Source of the DNA: Candidatus Obscuribacterales bacterium
Lineage (GTDB): Bacteria > Cyanobacteriota > Vampirovibrionia > Obscuribacterales > Obscuribacteraceae
Reading direction: 5' to 3'
Assembly (NCBI GenBank): GCA_031292355.1
Contig: JARLHI010000004.1
Location: 62,001-126,000 of the forward strand
DNA length: 64,000 bases
The number at the start of each line of letters is the position of its first letter. The first letter of the stretch is position 1. Of this stretch, positions 53,235 through 61,553 are shown in pieces. Under the pieces are notes generated by a model. It did not search any database. It was given only the letters and a program-made list of their open reading frames with translations, and was not told the origin of the DNA. Position numbers and translations under genes: made by a program.

Positions 53235-55649
53235 CTACTTAGCGGGTTTAGGTTTGTCTTTTAGAGTCACAGGAGGAGGGGCGGCGCCATTATTGTATTG
53301 AACCAGGACGTCAGTCAAATTGCCGCGCAGATTCTTGGTTCTGAGACGATCCGCAAGTTCAGCTATGCAGCCGTCCATGAACACATAATCGGGCACAATT
53401 CCTTCGGATTCAAGAAAGACATTCATTTCAGACGCATCAATAGGCGACTTTGGTGGATTGTTTTTAAAATTGCCTTTATTCATCTGTGCTGCTGCAGCCA
53501 TGTAGTACTGATCTGGATTGAGTCGCACCCACTTAGCCTTGTTTGAAAGCCAGGCGTTGTAGTTTAAAGCGATATGCGGATGATCGAGCTGCCTTTGCAA
53601 ATGATCTACTTCCGAGCCAAATACCATCACAAGAAGATTGGGGAATTTCTCAATAATTTTAGCGATATACAAGGAACCATCGCGCTCCTCAAAGTAAGCC
53701 TCGGATTCTTTAAGTGTGGCAATACTATCCGGCCAGACCAACATCAATTTCTGGAAGGAATTATCTGGTGCTTTTTTCGGTAAATTACCGAAACGGAACT
53801 TCTGACGCAAACTCGGACCGCCAGCGACTTTAGGCGCTTTAGGTGCTTTAGGTGCTGGCGTTGCCTGAGTACTTTTAGCTGAAGTTTGATCGGGCTCAGT
53901 AGTTGTTGTGTCATCAGTCGGTGCATCGTCTTTGGTGGCGGCATTGTCGCCGGTCATCGTCTCACTTTGCGCGTCCTGCTTGTCCTGGTTATCGGTTGTT
54001 GTTGCTCCATTTGTCATTTCTACATCATCGATAACTTTCGGTGCTTCGACCCCGGTTTCGTCGGTCATGGCCCGCTTATCAACTTTAGACGAATCATTTT
54101 TCACAGACTCAATCGCCAATTTCGTTTGCTTCTTAATACCGCGTAAAGTCAGTTCATCGCTTGCGGAATCATCTTCGCTCGCTGGTTTCTTCGGCTTGAC
54201 TGGTGCTGCGTCTTCGACAACTTTATCATCGCCACTCTCAGCAGTTGCGTCATTTGGGTTTAATGCTAGAGCGGCCTTTTTCTCAGCGGCACGCAATTTT
54301 GCTTTTTCAGCTTTGTCTTTGGCAATTGCACTAGCCGCTTCTTTGGCGTCTGCTTTGGCCGCTGCGTCCTTTTCTCTTGCTTTTGCCGCTAGATTGATGA
54401 GCTGTCCGTTTTCGCCTTCTTCAAAGCCCGGTGGCAGTGGTCTAAAATAATATTTGCGATTGCGAGCGCTAACTGGCGCATTGCCTGGCACGCCCCAGGT
54501 ATAGGCCCATTTGTCAGTCGCTTCAGTAGCGCTTAATGACGGCACTTTTCGCGGAGTGGCCAATGGATCAACGGGAGGATTAGAGGGATCGCCTTTATCG
54601 AACAGGCCAATGAAGCCCGTTGGCACAGGCGGTCCGCCTTTGCGTTTTTTAGGATTAATCGTGACCTGACGAATAAAAGTCGGTTGCAACTCTAAGGCAG
54701 CTGTTAGATCGGGTGGATAAATTTGCTTTTCTAGACCAACATCGGTGGCATAAGAGAATGCATATTCGATGGATTCATCCCATATACCATTGTGGTTTTC
54801 GTCAAAATAAAGAACACCCGGTATCTCGATATCACCAATTTTTTTTCTTTCACCAGCGTTGCGCTGGAAGAAAGAATCGAATGTCAAATCGTTGTAATTA
54901 ATCAGACAATCACCCGTTGCGCAGCTACCCTGGCGATAGTGTTTATTAATAACTAGATCGTGCTCACCGCCTAGATTGGGCGGAAAGAACATGGAACCAA
55001 GCGGGCTTTCATAAAATGCAATCCAACCAATGAACGAAAGTTGTTCGGCGAATTTGTACATGGTGACAAGAGCAATATTGCCACCATTCGACCATCCAAC
55101 CAAACCGATGTTTGTTGAAGAAACCTTGATAGGCACTAGTTCATAGATCTTCTGCCCATCGCTGCTGCCAATCTTTCCGGCAGCGAAGAGCAAGACATCA
55201 CGAAGAGCCATTTGACTTTCAGGGCCGCGATTATCATAGATGCCGCTGGAGAGAAACTTGCCATGGCCGCCGCCAGGAAATGCAAATCGCACTTCTATAA
55301 AACCAGCTTGGGCTGCATGCATTTCAAAACCAAGACCATCGGCACCAGCGCCTCCTGGAGCAATCACTGCAACCGGGGCGCCATCTGGATAACGAGGCAG
55401 CTTGGCATAGATTATGTTGACTGCAAGCCCCTTACCGGGAGCGGATTCAGATGGCACGTAACAACTCACAGACTGCTCTGGCACCATTGGTGGCTTCTTC
55501 ATTGAAGGTTCTGCCAACTCGCTGTATGCAAAAACCGGACTGCACCAGCAACAAAATTGCATAATCCAAATCGAGATTAGAGACAGTGCGATAACGCTTT
55601 TATTTGAAAAAATCAATTGGCAATCTCGATAATGTGAAAATAAGGTCAT
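53235..55649 (-). CDS. secreted alpha/beta-hydrolase-like protein with long low-complexity insert
   Basis: 804 residues. N-terminal signal or anchor (about 15-42). Residues 70-230 resemble an alpha/beta hydrolase with oxyanion region VIAPGGAGADG and nucleophile elbow GWSNGG (185-190, Ser187). DENHNGIWDES (283-293) is a calcium-loop-like sequence. Residues 424-610 are charged and Ala/Thr/Asp/Lys-rich low complexity. Ordered sequence returns at 630-770 with VMVFGSEVDHLQRQLDHPHI, where an acid and histidine of the triad could lie. Substrate is unknown. A signal-anchored enzyme with repeats such as APKAPKAPK is unusual. Confidence 0.6.
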   Translation of the reverse strand: MTLFSHYRDCQLIFSNKSVIALSLISIWIMQFCCWCSPVFAYSELAEPSMKKPPMVPEQSVSCYVPSESAPGKGLAVNIIYAKLPRYPDGAPVAVIAPGGAGADGLGFEMHAAQAGFIEVRFAFPGGGHGKFLSSGIYDNRGPESQMALRDVLLFAAGKIGSSDGQKIYELVPIKVSSTNIGLVGWSNGGNIALVTMYKFAEQLSFIGWIAFYESPLGSMFFPPNLGGEHDLVINKHYRQGSCATGDCLINYNDLTFDSFFQRNAGERKKIGDIEIPGVLYFDENHNGIWDESIEYAFSYATDVGLEKQIYPPDLTAALELQPTFIRQVTINPKKRKGGPPVPTGFIGLFDKGDPSNPPVDPLATPRKVPSLSATEATDKWAYTWGVPGNAPVSARNRKYYFRPLPPGFEEGENGQLINLAAKAREKDAAAKADAKEAASAIAKDKAEKAKLRAAEKKAALALNPNDATAESGDDKVVEDAAPVKPKKPASEDDSASDELTLRGIKKQTKLAIESVKNDSSKVDKRAMTDETGVEAPKVIDDVEMTNGATTTDNQDKQDAQSETMTGDNAATKDDAPTDDTTTTEPDQTSAKSTQATPAPKAPKAPKVAGGPSLRQKFRFGNLPKKAPDNSFQKLMLVWPDSIATLKESEAYFEERDGSLYIAKIIEKFPNLLVMVFGSEVDHLQRQLDHPHIALNYNAWLSNKAKWVRLNPDQYYMAAAAQMNKGNFKNNPPKSPIDASEMNVFLESEGIVPDYVFMDGCIAELADRLRTKNLRGNLTDVLVQYNNGAAPPPVTLKDKPKPAK

Positions 55650-55674
55650 TTGGCCGTCCGCTCACACAAACGCC

Positions 55675-55696
55675 CAGATTCGATGAAACGAATCTG
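55675..55696. other. perfect hairpin upstream of the secreted hydrolase gene
   Basis: CAGATTCG, ATGAAA, CGAATCTG: 8-bp stem, 6-base loop, 26 bases before the hydrolase ATG and after the SCP2 gene on the same strand. There is no T-run, so it is more likely a leader structure or operator than a terminator. Confidence 0.4.
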
Positions 55697-55816
55697 AGGT
55701 TCTCCAACATATACGCCTGGCAGTGGGGTCCCGCCAATCAAACAACGAAAGGGCGACATGCAATACAGCTACAAAAGTGACGTAGCGTCCATTATATAGG
55801 GTGCCGCCTCAGCAAT

Positions 55817-56224
55817 TCAGGCAGACTTTTTAAGCTGCTCTTCAACAATTCTTGGATAGATGTTGAATGCCGGTTTGATTACTGGCAAAAGTGCAAGTGC
55901 GCGATTTACAGGACCGCGTGAAACCATTTTGCCGGTTAGCAATGAAAGCGCAGGGTTTTCGCGTCCCAACCAGAAAGCATGCGCAACATCTGACTTCATG
56001 GACATTTCAACAATCGGCGTGGCGTCGCAATCGCCGAGCGTAATTTTCAAGGTTTCACCGTCGCTGCCGTCGATGGTAATAAAGCCATCTGGTTCGCGGT
56101 ATCGAAAACGCACTATCAGCCTCGTTTTTAAGAGCGCATCGGACATCGTTGGGTCTGCTTTGATTTGATTCCAGAGCTCGTCCATTACTCTATAAAGTTG
56201 ATCGGTGTCGGCGAAAACAGACAT
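55817..56224 (-). CDS. SCP2 sterol-binding domain protein
   Basis: 135 residues that fit a stand-alone SCP2 domain, a small fold that binds lipids or hydrophobic ligands. The pattern is DGSDGETLKITLGD, IVEMSMKSDVAHAFWLGREN, and PALSLLTGKMVSRGPVNRAL near the end (GK-x-x-x-x-G-x-x-x-x-A-L). AAGGAG lies before the ATG. In bacteria such proteins are of unknown or varied function. It is followed downstream by the secreted hydrolase gene after 167 bases. Confidence 0.8.
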   Translation of the reverse strand: MSVFADTDQLYRVMDELWNQIKADPTMSDALLKTRLIVRFRYREPDGFITIDGSDGETLKITLGDCDATPIVEMSMKSDVAHAFWLGRENPALSLLTGKMVSRGPVNRALALLPVIKPAFNIYPRIVEEQLKKSA

Positions 56225-56873
56225 GGCACGGCTCTCCTTGAGGTTCTTTACATATCATAACTTTTGTTCACAAGTTGTAAAGACCCGGGCGTGATTAATT
56301 CGTGTTTTGTTCCCCAAATATTTTTGTTTTCTCGTCGGCGGTATCCCCAACGCGCCAAAACAACCGTTTAAGGCTCAGTCCGGCACGTTCAAGCCAGCCG
56401 ATATTTTCAAGCGTTAACGGTTGAGAAACTAAACTCTTCTGGAAACAGACCGAAATTCCCTCGAGTAACTTTCACGCCAGGTCTTTAAAACGGCTTCAGA
56501 GAGCTTTCTTAGCGGCAATACCCACCAGCTCGGCACTGACTAGCAGCAAGCGAGAACGCACCACCGACGCTACCAGCTAAGCCTTTTCAGCCCGCTTTTT
56601 TGGAAGAACGTCACACATCAGAAGCAGGTAGCCAAGCGCTAGTAGCCATTTTTCCTTAAGCCCTTTCGGTTGAGCAATTTTTTGACCTTTTTCTTGCTAA
56701 TATACTGGCACTTGAAACAGCAAAAAAGCGCGCGGCACTCAGAGCGACTGCGCAGAATCCTCAATTCATCGACCTCTTGCGAGGCGGTGCCTGAAAGGGA
56801 TGCAAGACTTTTGATCAAGCTGACAAATGACAACCTCACACACTACACACACAAACAAAAAAAGGAACGACAA
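56225..56873. other. 649-bp intergenic region before the OsmC gene
   Basis: Divergent region between the SCP2 gene (minus) and the OsmC gene (plus), with the third copy of the palindrome at 56407-56424. A TGCTAATAT-like extended -10 (56695-56703) lies after TTGACC (56682-56687), but spacing is too short for a pair. The open frame that extends the OsmC gene back to 56670 has no ribosome-binding site and no conserved sequence. I see no RNA gene. Confidence 0.4.
56407..56424. repeat. CCGTTAACGG palindrome, copy 3 (one mismatch)
   Basis: TCAAGCGTTAACGGTTGA: an 18-base palindrome with one G-G mismatch. It matches the consensus TCAACCGTTAACGGTTGA at 17 of 18 positions. It lies about 180 bases from the SCP2 start and 450 bases from the OsmC start. 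Confidence 0.5.
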
Positions 56874-57314
56874 ATGATGAAACGCAAAGGTTCAGCACAA
56901 TGGAATGGCGGTCTCAAAGACGGTAAGGGAACAGTTTCAACCGACAGCGGCGTTCTCAAAAACACCCAGTATTCATTCGGTAGCCGTTTTGAAAGTGGCA
57001 CCGGCACAAACCCAGAAGAGTTGATCGCAGCCGCTCACGCAGGATGCTTCTCGATGGCTCTTTCCAATGAACTCGGTAAAGCCAACATCACACCTGAAGC
57101 AGTCAACACCACAGCTACCGTTACTCTGGAAAAATTGGAAAGCGGTTTCACCGTCACCGAAATTCACCTGGAAGTCACAGCAACCATTCCTAACGGCGAC
57201 GAAAAAGCCTTCCAGGAAGCTGCTGAAGCTGCAAAAACAGGTTGCCCAATCTCGAAATTGTTCAACTGCAAAATCACAATGGCAGCCAAATTGCTGACCA
57301 AAGCAGCTGTTTAA
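56874..57314 (+). CDS. OsmC/Ohr family peroxidase
   Basis: 146 residues. OsmC-type thiol peroxidases reduce organic or fatty-acid hydroperoxides. Both redox cysteines are present, in AAHAGCFSMALS (C58) and KTGCPISKL (C124), with the family arginine (R38) and glutamate in NPEELI (E49). The start MMKRKGSAQWNGGLKDGKG is like E. coli OsmC. ATG 56874 follows AAAGGA by 7 bases; the preceding in-frame 68 codons are rejected. A strong terminator follows. Confidence 0.92.
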   Translation: MMKRKGSAQWNGGLKDGKGTVSTDSGVLKNTQYSFGSRFESGTGTNPEELIAAAHAGCFSMALSNELGKANITPEAVNTTATVTLEKLESGFTVTEIHLEVTATIPNGDEKAFQEAAEAAKTGCPISKLFNCKITMAAKLLTKAAV

Positions 57315-57346
57315 TTTCTCAAAAGAGAAAACGAATCGACAAAAAA

Positions 57347-57373
57347 AGAGGGGCCAAAACCCCTCTTTTTTTT
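57347..57373. terminator. bidirectional intrinsic terminator
   Basis: AGAGGGG, CCAAAA, CCCCTCT with seven A before and eight T after, so it works in both directions. It separates the OsmC gene (plus) from the convergent HTTM gene (minus). Confidence 0.92.
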
Positions 57374-57380
57374 GTCTCGA

Positions 57381-59378
57381 TTACGGTGGCACCAGACGAC
57401 CAGGAATTTTGCTGGTCAGCCTTCTGCTTTCATCTTTAAACCACCAGTAGTCATCCTTAAAACCGCGCTCTCGGCGAATCAAAGCCAGATTGTCGAGAAA
57501 ATTTGCGCGTTCGACAGGGTCTAGTTTGAAATTCAAAGCTTGCAAAACATTTTCTTCGGCAGCTTTAAATTCACGCTGTCGAGCCGCTTCATCAACTTGA
57601 GTAATGCCGCTCATGTATCTGGCTACACCCAAATTATTTAAGTCACGAGCAGCCTTACCCTTATCTGCACCGAGCCACTTGTGATCAAATTTTTTCACGT
57701 TCGCGTAGCAGAAAACAGCTCGTGCAGGCAATCCGGCGTCAAGATACAGATCAGCCATATGCAACAACGTCGTCGGATAAAGTTTGCCATAATCAGGAAG
57801 CTTGTCTGTCAAATTATTAAATACAGATAGGAAAAACAATTCTGACAATTGAAATTTGCGTGCCAGATGACAGACCGTTGCAGCCTCGAGTTCCCACAGC
57901 ATCCTCTGCGCATCTGTTCGAGGTCGATTTTGCAAACTCAGTAAGTGCTGGTCAATCACTTTCCGTTCTGTTTCTAGAGCTGCTCCCTGAGCTCGGGTCT
58001 TGGTCTCGCTGACCAACAATGGGCGCTCTATCGAAGCAATGAAAAAGCCAAAAAACAACAGCAGGGCGACCAGTCCCGCAAACAATCGTTGCCTCAAACT
58101 GTCGTCGTCTAAAAATCTCATGCCATGATAGCCATAACTCAAAAATTCGATTACTCGAACAAACAGCCCTGACGCCAGGGAAAATAGTCGAGCGCTCAAT
58201 CCAGTTGCTTGAATCAGCAGATTGATTGGCACAAATAAAGTTAGCAGTGGCAATTTTGTGCAAAGCTTCGCAAAGGCTCTGTAGCCCGTGTGCAAGGAAC
58301 CGCCACAGTCTAAGGCAATCAGAGAATTCAGCAGATCGTCTTGACTCTCTTTAATTTCAATAGTGCGAAAAATATCTAGACGTCGAATAATTCCTGCAAT
58401 TTTTACAGACAAAAATTGATTGCCATTGTAATAACAAACCAGCGGCTGACCAAAAAAAATACGACTGCACCGTCTTATCCAGTGGGCAAATTTGTACAGA
58501 TCTCGCGGTCGGACAAAAAGAATATAGGCTGATACAAATCCTGTCTCGAAACCAGGCAGCGCCATTGAGGCATCTATACCCGCGTGAAAAATCAATCCAG
58601 CCAGAAGCACTGGATAACAAAGCGGTCTGATCCAGACGCATACCGAAAGCGCCCCCTCTAGAATGATAGTGCCATAGGTCAAAAGGCGAATGGTGATATC
58701 GTGCTCAAAAAGCTGTGGAATATAAACCCGTTGCAGATCTTGCACATGAGTCGCGTAGTAGACGGCCGTTCCATCGCGCCACTCAGGGCCATCTATTTTA
58801 TTTTTAGTGACATTCCAGTAAATAAAACTAAATTGCAATTGGAGCCAGCGCAAAGCCCAGACTGGTTCAGACTTTGGAGCAAAGCCGTGAATGCGCCAGT
58901 CTTGCTTCAAACCAGAAATTATCGAATCGAGAGAAAATGCAGTTCCAGCTGGTGCAAAGCATAGGAACATAAGCATTAACCGTCTGAATTCGTCACCCCC
59001 GTTGTATACGAACACATTCTGGTTATACAAACCAAGCAGACCGAGAAAGAGCACCACCATGGATAAGCGCGTGAACAAGCCAAGTATCATGGTCAAATTG
59101 GCGAAGAGCATAATCAAAAGTAATAAGACCGCCCAGATTGGCGAGCCGTTAAAAGCAACGAATGGATCAAAAATAAATGGAACAAACCAGTAATAAGTAG
59201 CTACGACGTCTTCAGAACAAATGGCCTTGCGACCAAAGAAATAGAAAAAGTTCGGTACAGTATGCATCAATAGAACTTCAAGAATGTTGAGGCCTAAAAG
59301 CACACGAAAGATAGCCAGAGGTAGAGGATCTGCCTTCTTAAACCAGAATTCGTTCCAATATGCAATTGGCGACTTCAT
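57381..59378 (-). CDS. HTTM-domain membrane protein with DCC-like and helical-repeat regions
   Basis: 665 residues. Residues 1-300 form a multi-span HTTM domain, related to vitamin K-dependent carboxylase: LAIFRVLLGLNILEVLL, NGGDEFRRLMLMFLCFAP, LQLQFSFIYWNVTKNKIDGP, and HAGIDASMALPGF. Residues 312-390 look like a DCC/DUF393 domain (CYYNGNQFLSVKIAG, GYRAFAKLCTKLP) whose CxxC motif is lost. More membrane spans follow (about 380-450) and then a soluble helical-repeat tail (470-660). Activity is unknown; loss of the cysteines argues against thiol-disulfide exchange. It starts inside the end of the partner gene (4-base overlap). Confidence 0.75.
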   Translation of the reverse strand: MKSPIAYWNEFWFKKADPLPLAIFRVLLGLNILEVLLMHTVPNFFYFFGRKAICSEDVVATYYWFVPFIFDPFVAFNGSPIWAVLLLLIMLFANLTMILGLFTRLSMVVLFLGLLGLYNQNVFVYNGGDEFRRLMLMFLCFAPAGTAFSLDSIISGLKQDWRIHGFAPKSEPVWALRWLQLQFSFIYWNVTKNKIDGPEWRDGTAVYYATHVQDLQRVYIPQLFEHDITIRLLTYGTIILEGALSVCVWIRPLCYPVLLAGLIFHAGIDASMALPGFETGFVSAYILFVRPRDLYKFAHWIRRCSRIFFGQPLVCYYNGNQFLSVKIAGIIRRLDIFRTIEIKESQDDLLNSLIALDCGGSLHTGYRAFAKLCTKLPLLTLFVPINLLIQATGLSARLFSLASGLFVRVIEFLSYGYHGMRFLDDDSLRQRLFAGLVALLLFFGFFIASIERPLLVSETKTRAQGAALETERKVIDQHLLSLQNRPRTDAQRMLWELEAATVCHLARKFQLSELFFLSVFNNLTDKLPDYGKLYPTTLLHMADLYLDAGLPARAVFCYANVKKFDHKWLGADKGKAARDLNNLGVARYMSGITQVDEAARQREFKAAEENVLQALNFKLDPVERANFLDNLALIRRERGFKDDYWWFKDESRRLTSKIPGRLVPP

Positions 59379-59974
59379 TCAAGGTCCTTTTGCTGAACCC
59401 GATAAACATAATTGGCCCGTATTTGAGTATGTGGTGGCATAACAGGCTTGTTGTAAAACAAAAACGCGTCTGGAATGGTGCTGACGACATCAATCAAGGT
59501 GACCAAGCGCGGTTGATTCGCTGGATTGATATTGGCTCTTACAATAAATCTAGCTACAGATACTCGCAAACGTCGACTGTAGTCGTTCGGCAAATTATCA
59601 GTAAAGAGCTTCGAGTACGGTTCGTAGTCCCCCTTTTTAAGCAAATCGACATTGTCGACTCGGGGCCACTCATAGAGCTTTACGGTCCCGTCCGCAAATC
59701 GTATTTTAGCGAGATGATGCATATTGGTGAAACTAGTTTTCGGTCCAAACAGTGCCCAGTTCTGTTTCAATCCCGCTGTATTCATCACTTGCTTCAGAGC
59801 TGGCAGAACCGGTTCCAAAACGGGGGATTCACCACAACACCACATAAAGAGGCATATAAAATAGCAAACGACGATAAACACGCCCCAGCTTTGCGTATTG
59901 ACCAGACAAAAGCGCCTTGATTCACCCTCTGGCAACGTGCTCTTATCCTGGCATTGGTCGGAATTCTCATTCAT
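59375..59974 (-). CDS. single-span partner protein of the HTTM gene
   Basis: 199 residues from ATG 59974. A GTG 27 bases upstream is the alternative; neither has a strong ribosome-binding site. A short Cys-containing cytoplasmic part is followed by a membrane span (SWGVFIVVCYFICLFMWCC, about 29-47) and a roughly 150-residue outer domain with VMNTAGLKQNWALFGPK, IRFADGTVKLYEWPRVDN and SVARFIVRANINPANQP. Proteins of this outline (N-terminal anchor, NWALFGP segment) are found next to HTTM genes. It ends with ATGA overlapping the HTTM start, so the two are coupled. Confidence 0.65.
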   Translation of the reverse strand: MNENSDQCQDKSTLPEGESRRFCLVNTQSWGVFIVVCYFICLFMWCCGESPVLEPVLPALKQVMNTAGLKQNWALFGPKTSFTNMHHLAKIRFADGTVKLYEWPRVDNVDLLKKGDYEPYSKLFTDNLPNDYSRRLRVSVARFIVRANINPANQPRLVTLIDVVSTIPDAFLFYNKPVMPPHTQIRANYVYRVQQKDLE

Positions 59975-60064
59975 ATAGCAATTATCATAGCGCCCGAACA
60001 CTTCTGGTCAGCCCTTTGGATCTAAAATGAAGATTCAAAATGGAAAACCACGAGTGAGTCGAAA

Positions 60065-61471
60065 ATGCTCCGTTTAGAAATTAACTGCTGTTTCTTCGCA
60101 TCGACCATGTTTTTTCTGATGGCACCCCTGAGCGCGCAACCTTCACAAGAGCAAAGTCAAACGACTGCGGCAACAACACCTGCTGTTCGTCCGCTGCCTG
60201 GAAATCTTGACACGGTTGAGATGTTCAACAGCAATTCACCAGAGGTGGTTAAAAGTAGCGGCATTTTGGTATCAACCTTTCCCTCACTCAATATGGCACA
60301 TCCTGCTGCCCATCTAAACCTGCCCTTGAATGGCCAAGTAAATTTCTTTCTACATCACATCAATAATCGGGTTAACGAAAAGGATTTACAAACAGTCTTC
60401 ATTGCGTTGCTTGTGTATAACTCCTCCGATAAAAAAGCGACCGTAAAAGTATTGTCTGCAACCAGCCACCTCAGCCAGCCTGACGCACCTTTCATCAGCT
60501 TGCCTGCACTGGAGAATAACGATCGAGGCCAAATTTACGCTGGTCCAGGAGATAGAGCGATGGCAGAGATTCTACGCGGTGAAAGAGACGAAAAACTATT
60601 GAAGGCAAAGCTAGAGATAGCACCGCATCAATATGCCTTGCTTCTCAATCAGGCAATTCCGGTCGAAAAATTGATTCCGCCGATTAACGGGCGCTCGGCT
60701 TTAATCAAAATAGAAACCAACCAGCCTCTATTTGCAGCGACTTTATCATCGTTGCAAAACAATGGAGATGAAGCGCCATCTCTGCAGAGATGGCAGGAAA
60801 TTCTTCAGCAAAGCGATCTTGTCATGCCACGCGAAAAGCCAGCGACCGAAGCAGGTAAGCCAGGACCAATTATTTATGGCAGAGTGGCCGGCGTGCAAAA
60901 AGGCAGTCTCTGGCTTTCCAATGTCGTCAACTCCGAAGATGGAAAATACTATGAGGTGGGTGAAGCAAAAACACTGAATTATCCAATATCGACCGTTGCC
61001 GGACATACTTTCGATACCGGGCAGGTTCAGTCAGCACCACTTGTAGTGCGCAATGCAGATACAGCGTACTTGGCTCATGGCAATTATGCAGTGCATTACA
61101 GTCTGCGCATTCCTCTGCGCAACCAATCAAGTAGCGAGCGCCTGGTAACGATTGCTTTGCAAAATCCATGCAGTGACACAAAAAACAATTTTTACTTTCT
61201 GGAAACGCCAGACAGTCGCGTATTCTTTCGAGGCAGCCTCAAAGTCACAAGCGGCTCTTCAAAGAAGCCCGAAGTGCACTTTTTCCATCTTGTTCTGCAT
61301 CATGGCGAGCATGGGCAAGCAATTTTCAGCAAAATCTTGTCTCCTTCTGAGTCTGAAAACGTGCAGGTGGATTTTTACTATCCACCCGATGCCACTCCGC
61401 CTCAGATTATTTCGATTGCATCAATCGAATCGCCAAAAGGAAGCAAGCAACTAGATACAACACCAAAGTGA
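60065..61471 (+). CDS. DUF3370 family secreted protein
   Basis: 468 residues. A signal peptide is likely (about 1-25, cleavage near LSAQP). The family start is clear: VRPLPGNLDTVEMFNSNSPE, followed by SSGILVSTFPSLN, AHLNLPLNGQVNFFLHHIN and VFIALLVYNSS. DUF3370 is known to me mainly from Cyanobacteria, with no known function. The sequence ends Ser/Lys-rich. It diverges from the HTTM pair across about 90 bases. Confidence 0.85.
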   Translation: MLRLEINCCFFASTMFFLMAPLSAQPSQEQSQTTAATTPAVRPLPGNLDTVEMFNSNSPEVVKSSGILVSTFPSLNMAHPAAHLNLPLNGQVNFFLHHINNRVNEKDLQTVFIALLVYNSSDKKATVKVLSATSHLSQPDAPFISLPALENNDRGQIYAGPGDRAMAEILRGERDEKLLKAKLEIAPHQYALLLNQAIPVEKLIPPINGRSALIKIETNQPLFAATLSSLQNNGDEAPSLQRWQEILQQSDLVMPREKPATEAGKPGPIIYGRVAGVQKGSLWLSNVVNSEDGKYYEVGEAKTLNYPISTVAGHTFDTGQVQSAPLVVRNADTAYLAHGNYAVHYSLRIPLRNQSSSERLVTIALQNPCSDTKNNFYFLETPDSRVFFRGSLKVTSGSSKKPEVHFFHLVLHHGEHGQAIFSKILSPSESENVQVDFYYPPDATPPQIISIASIESPKGSKQLDTTPK

Positions 61472-61510
61472 AAGGTCCATTGCACGGGGCAACAGACCTT
61501 TCTTGTTTGA
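61471..61510 (+). terminator. terminator-like hairpin after the DUF3370 gene
   Basis: AAAGGTC (61471-61477) pairs with GACCTTT (61495-61501), 17-base loop, followed by CTTGTTTG. The stem begins at the last base of the stop codon. The T-run is weak. Confidence 0.55.
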
Positions 61511-61553
61511 CGGAATTCAAATACATCTTTGAACTTTCTGAATTTCAATGCAC

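Noticed and set aside
53908..54450. 180-codon plus-strand frame rich in Ser, Ala and Phe
   Set aside because: Shadow of the low-complexity insert of the secreted hydrolase on the other strand.
56670..56873. N-terminal extension of the OsmC gene (MSNFLTFFLL...)
   Set aside because: A hydrophobic start not seen in OsmC; ATG 56874 has a proper ribosome-binding site and matches the family start.
56225..56873. Riboswitch or structured RNA in the long leader regions (also 38627-39261 and 12796-13308)
   Set aside because: I found no known riboswitch core, tmRNA, RNase P or SRP RNA signature; a covariance-model search would be needed to settle it.
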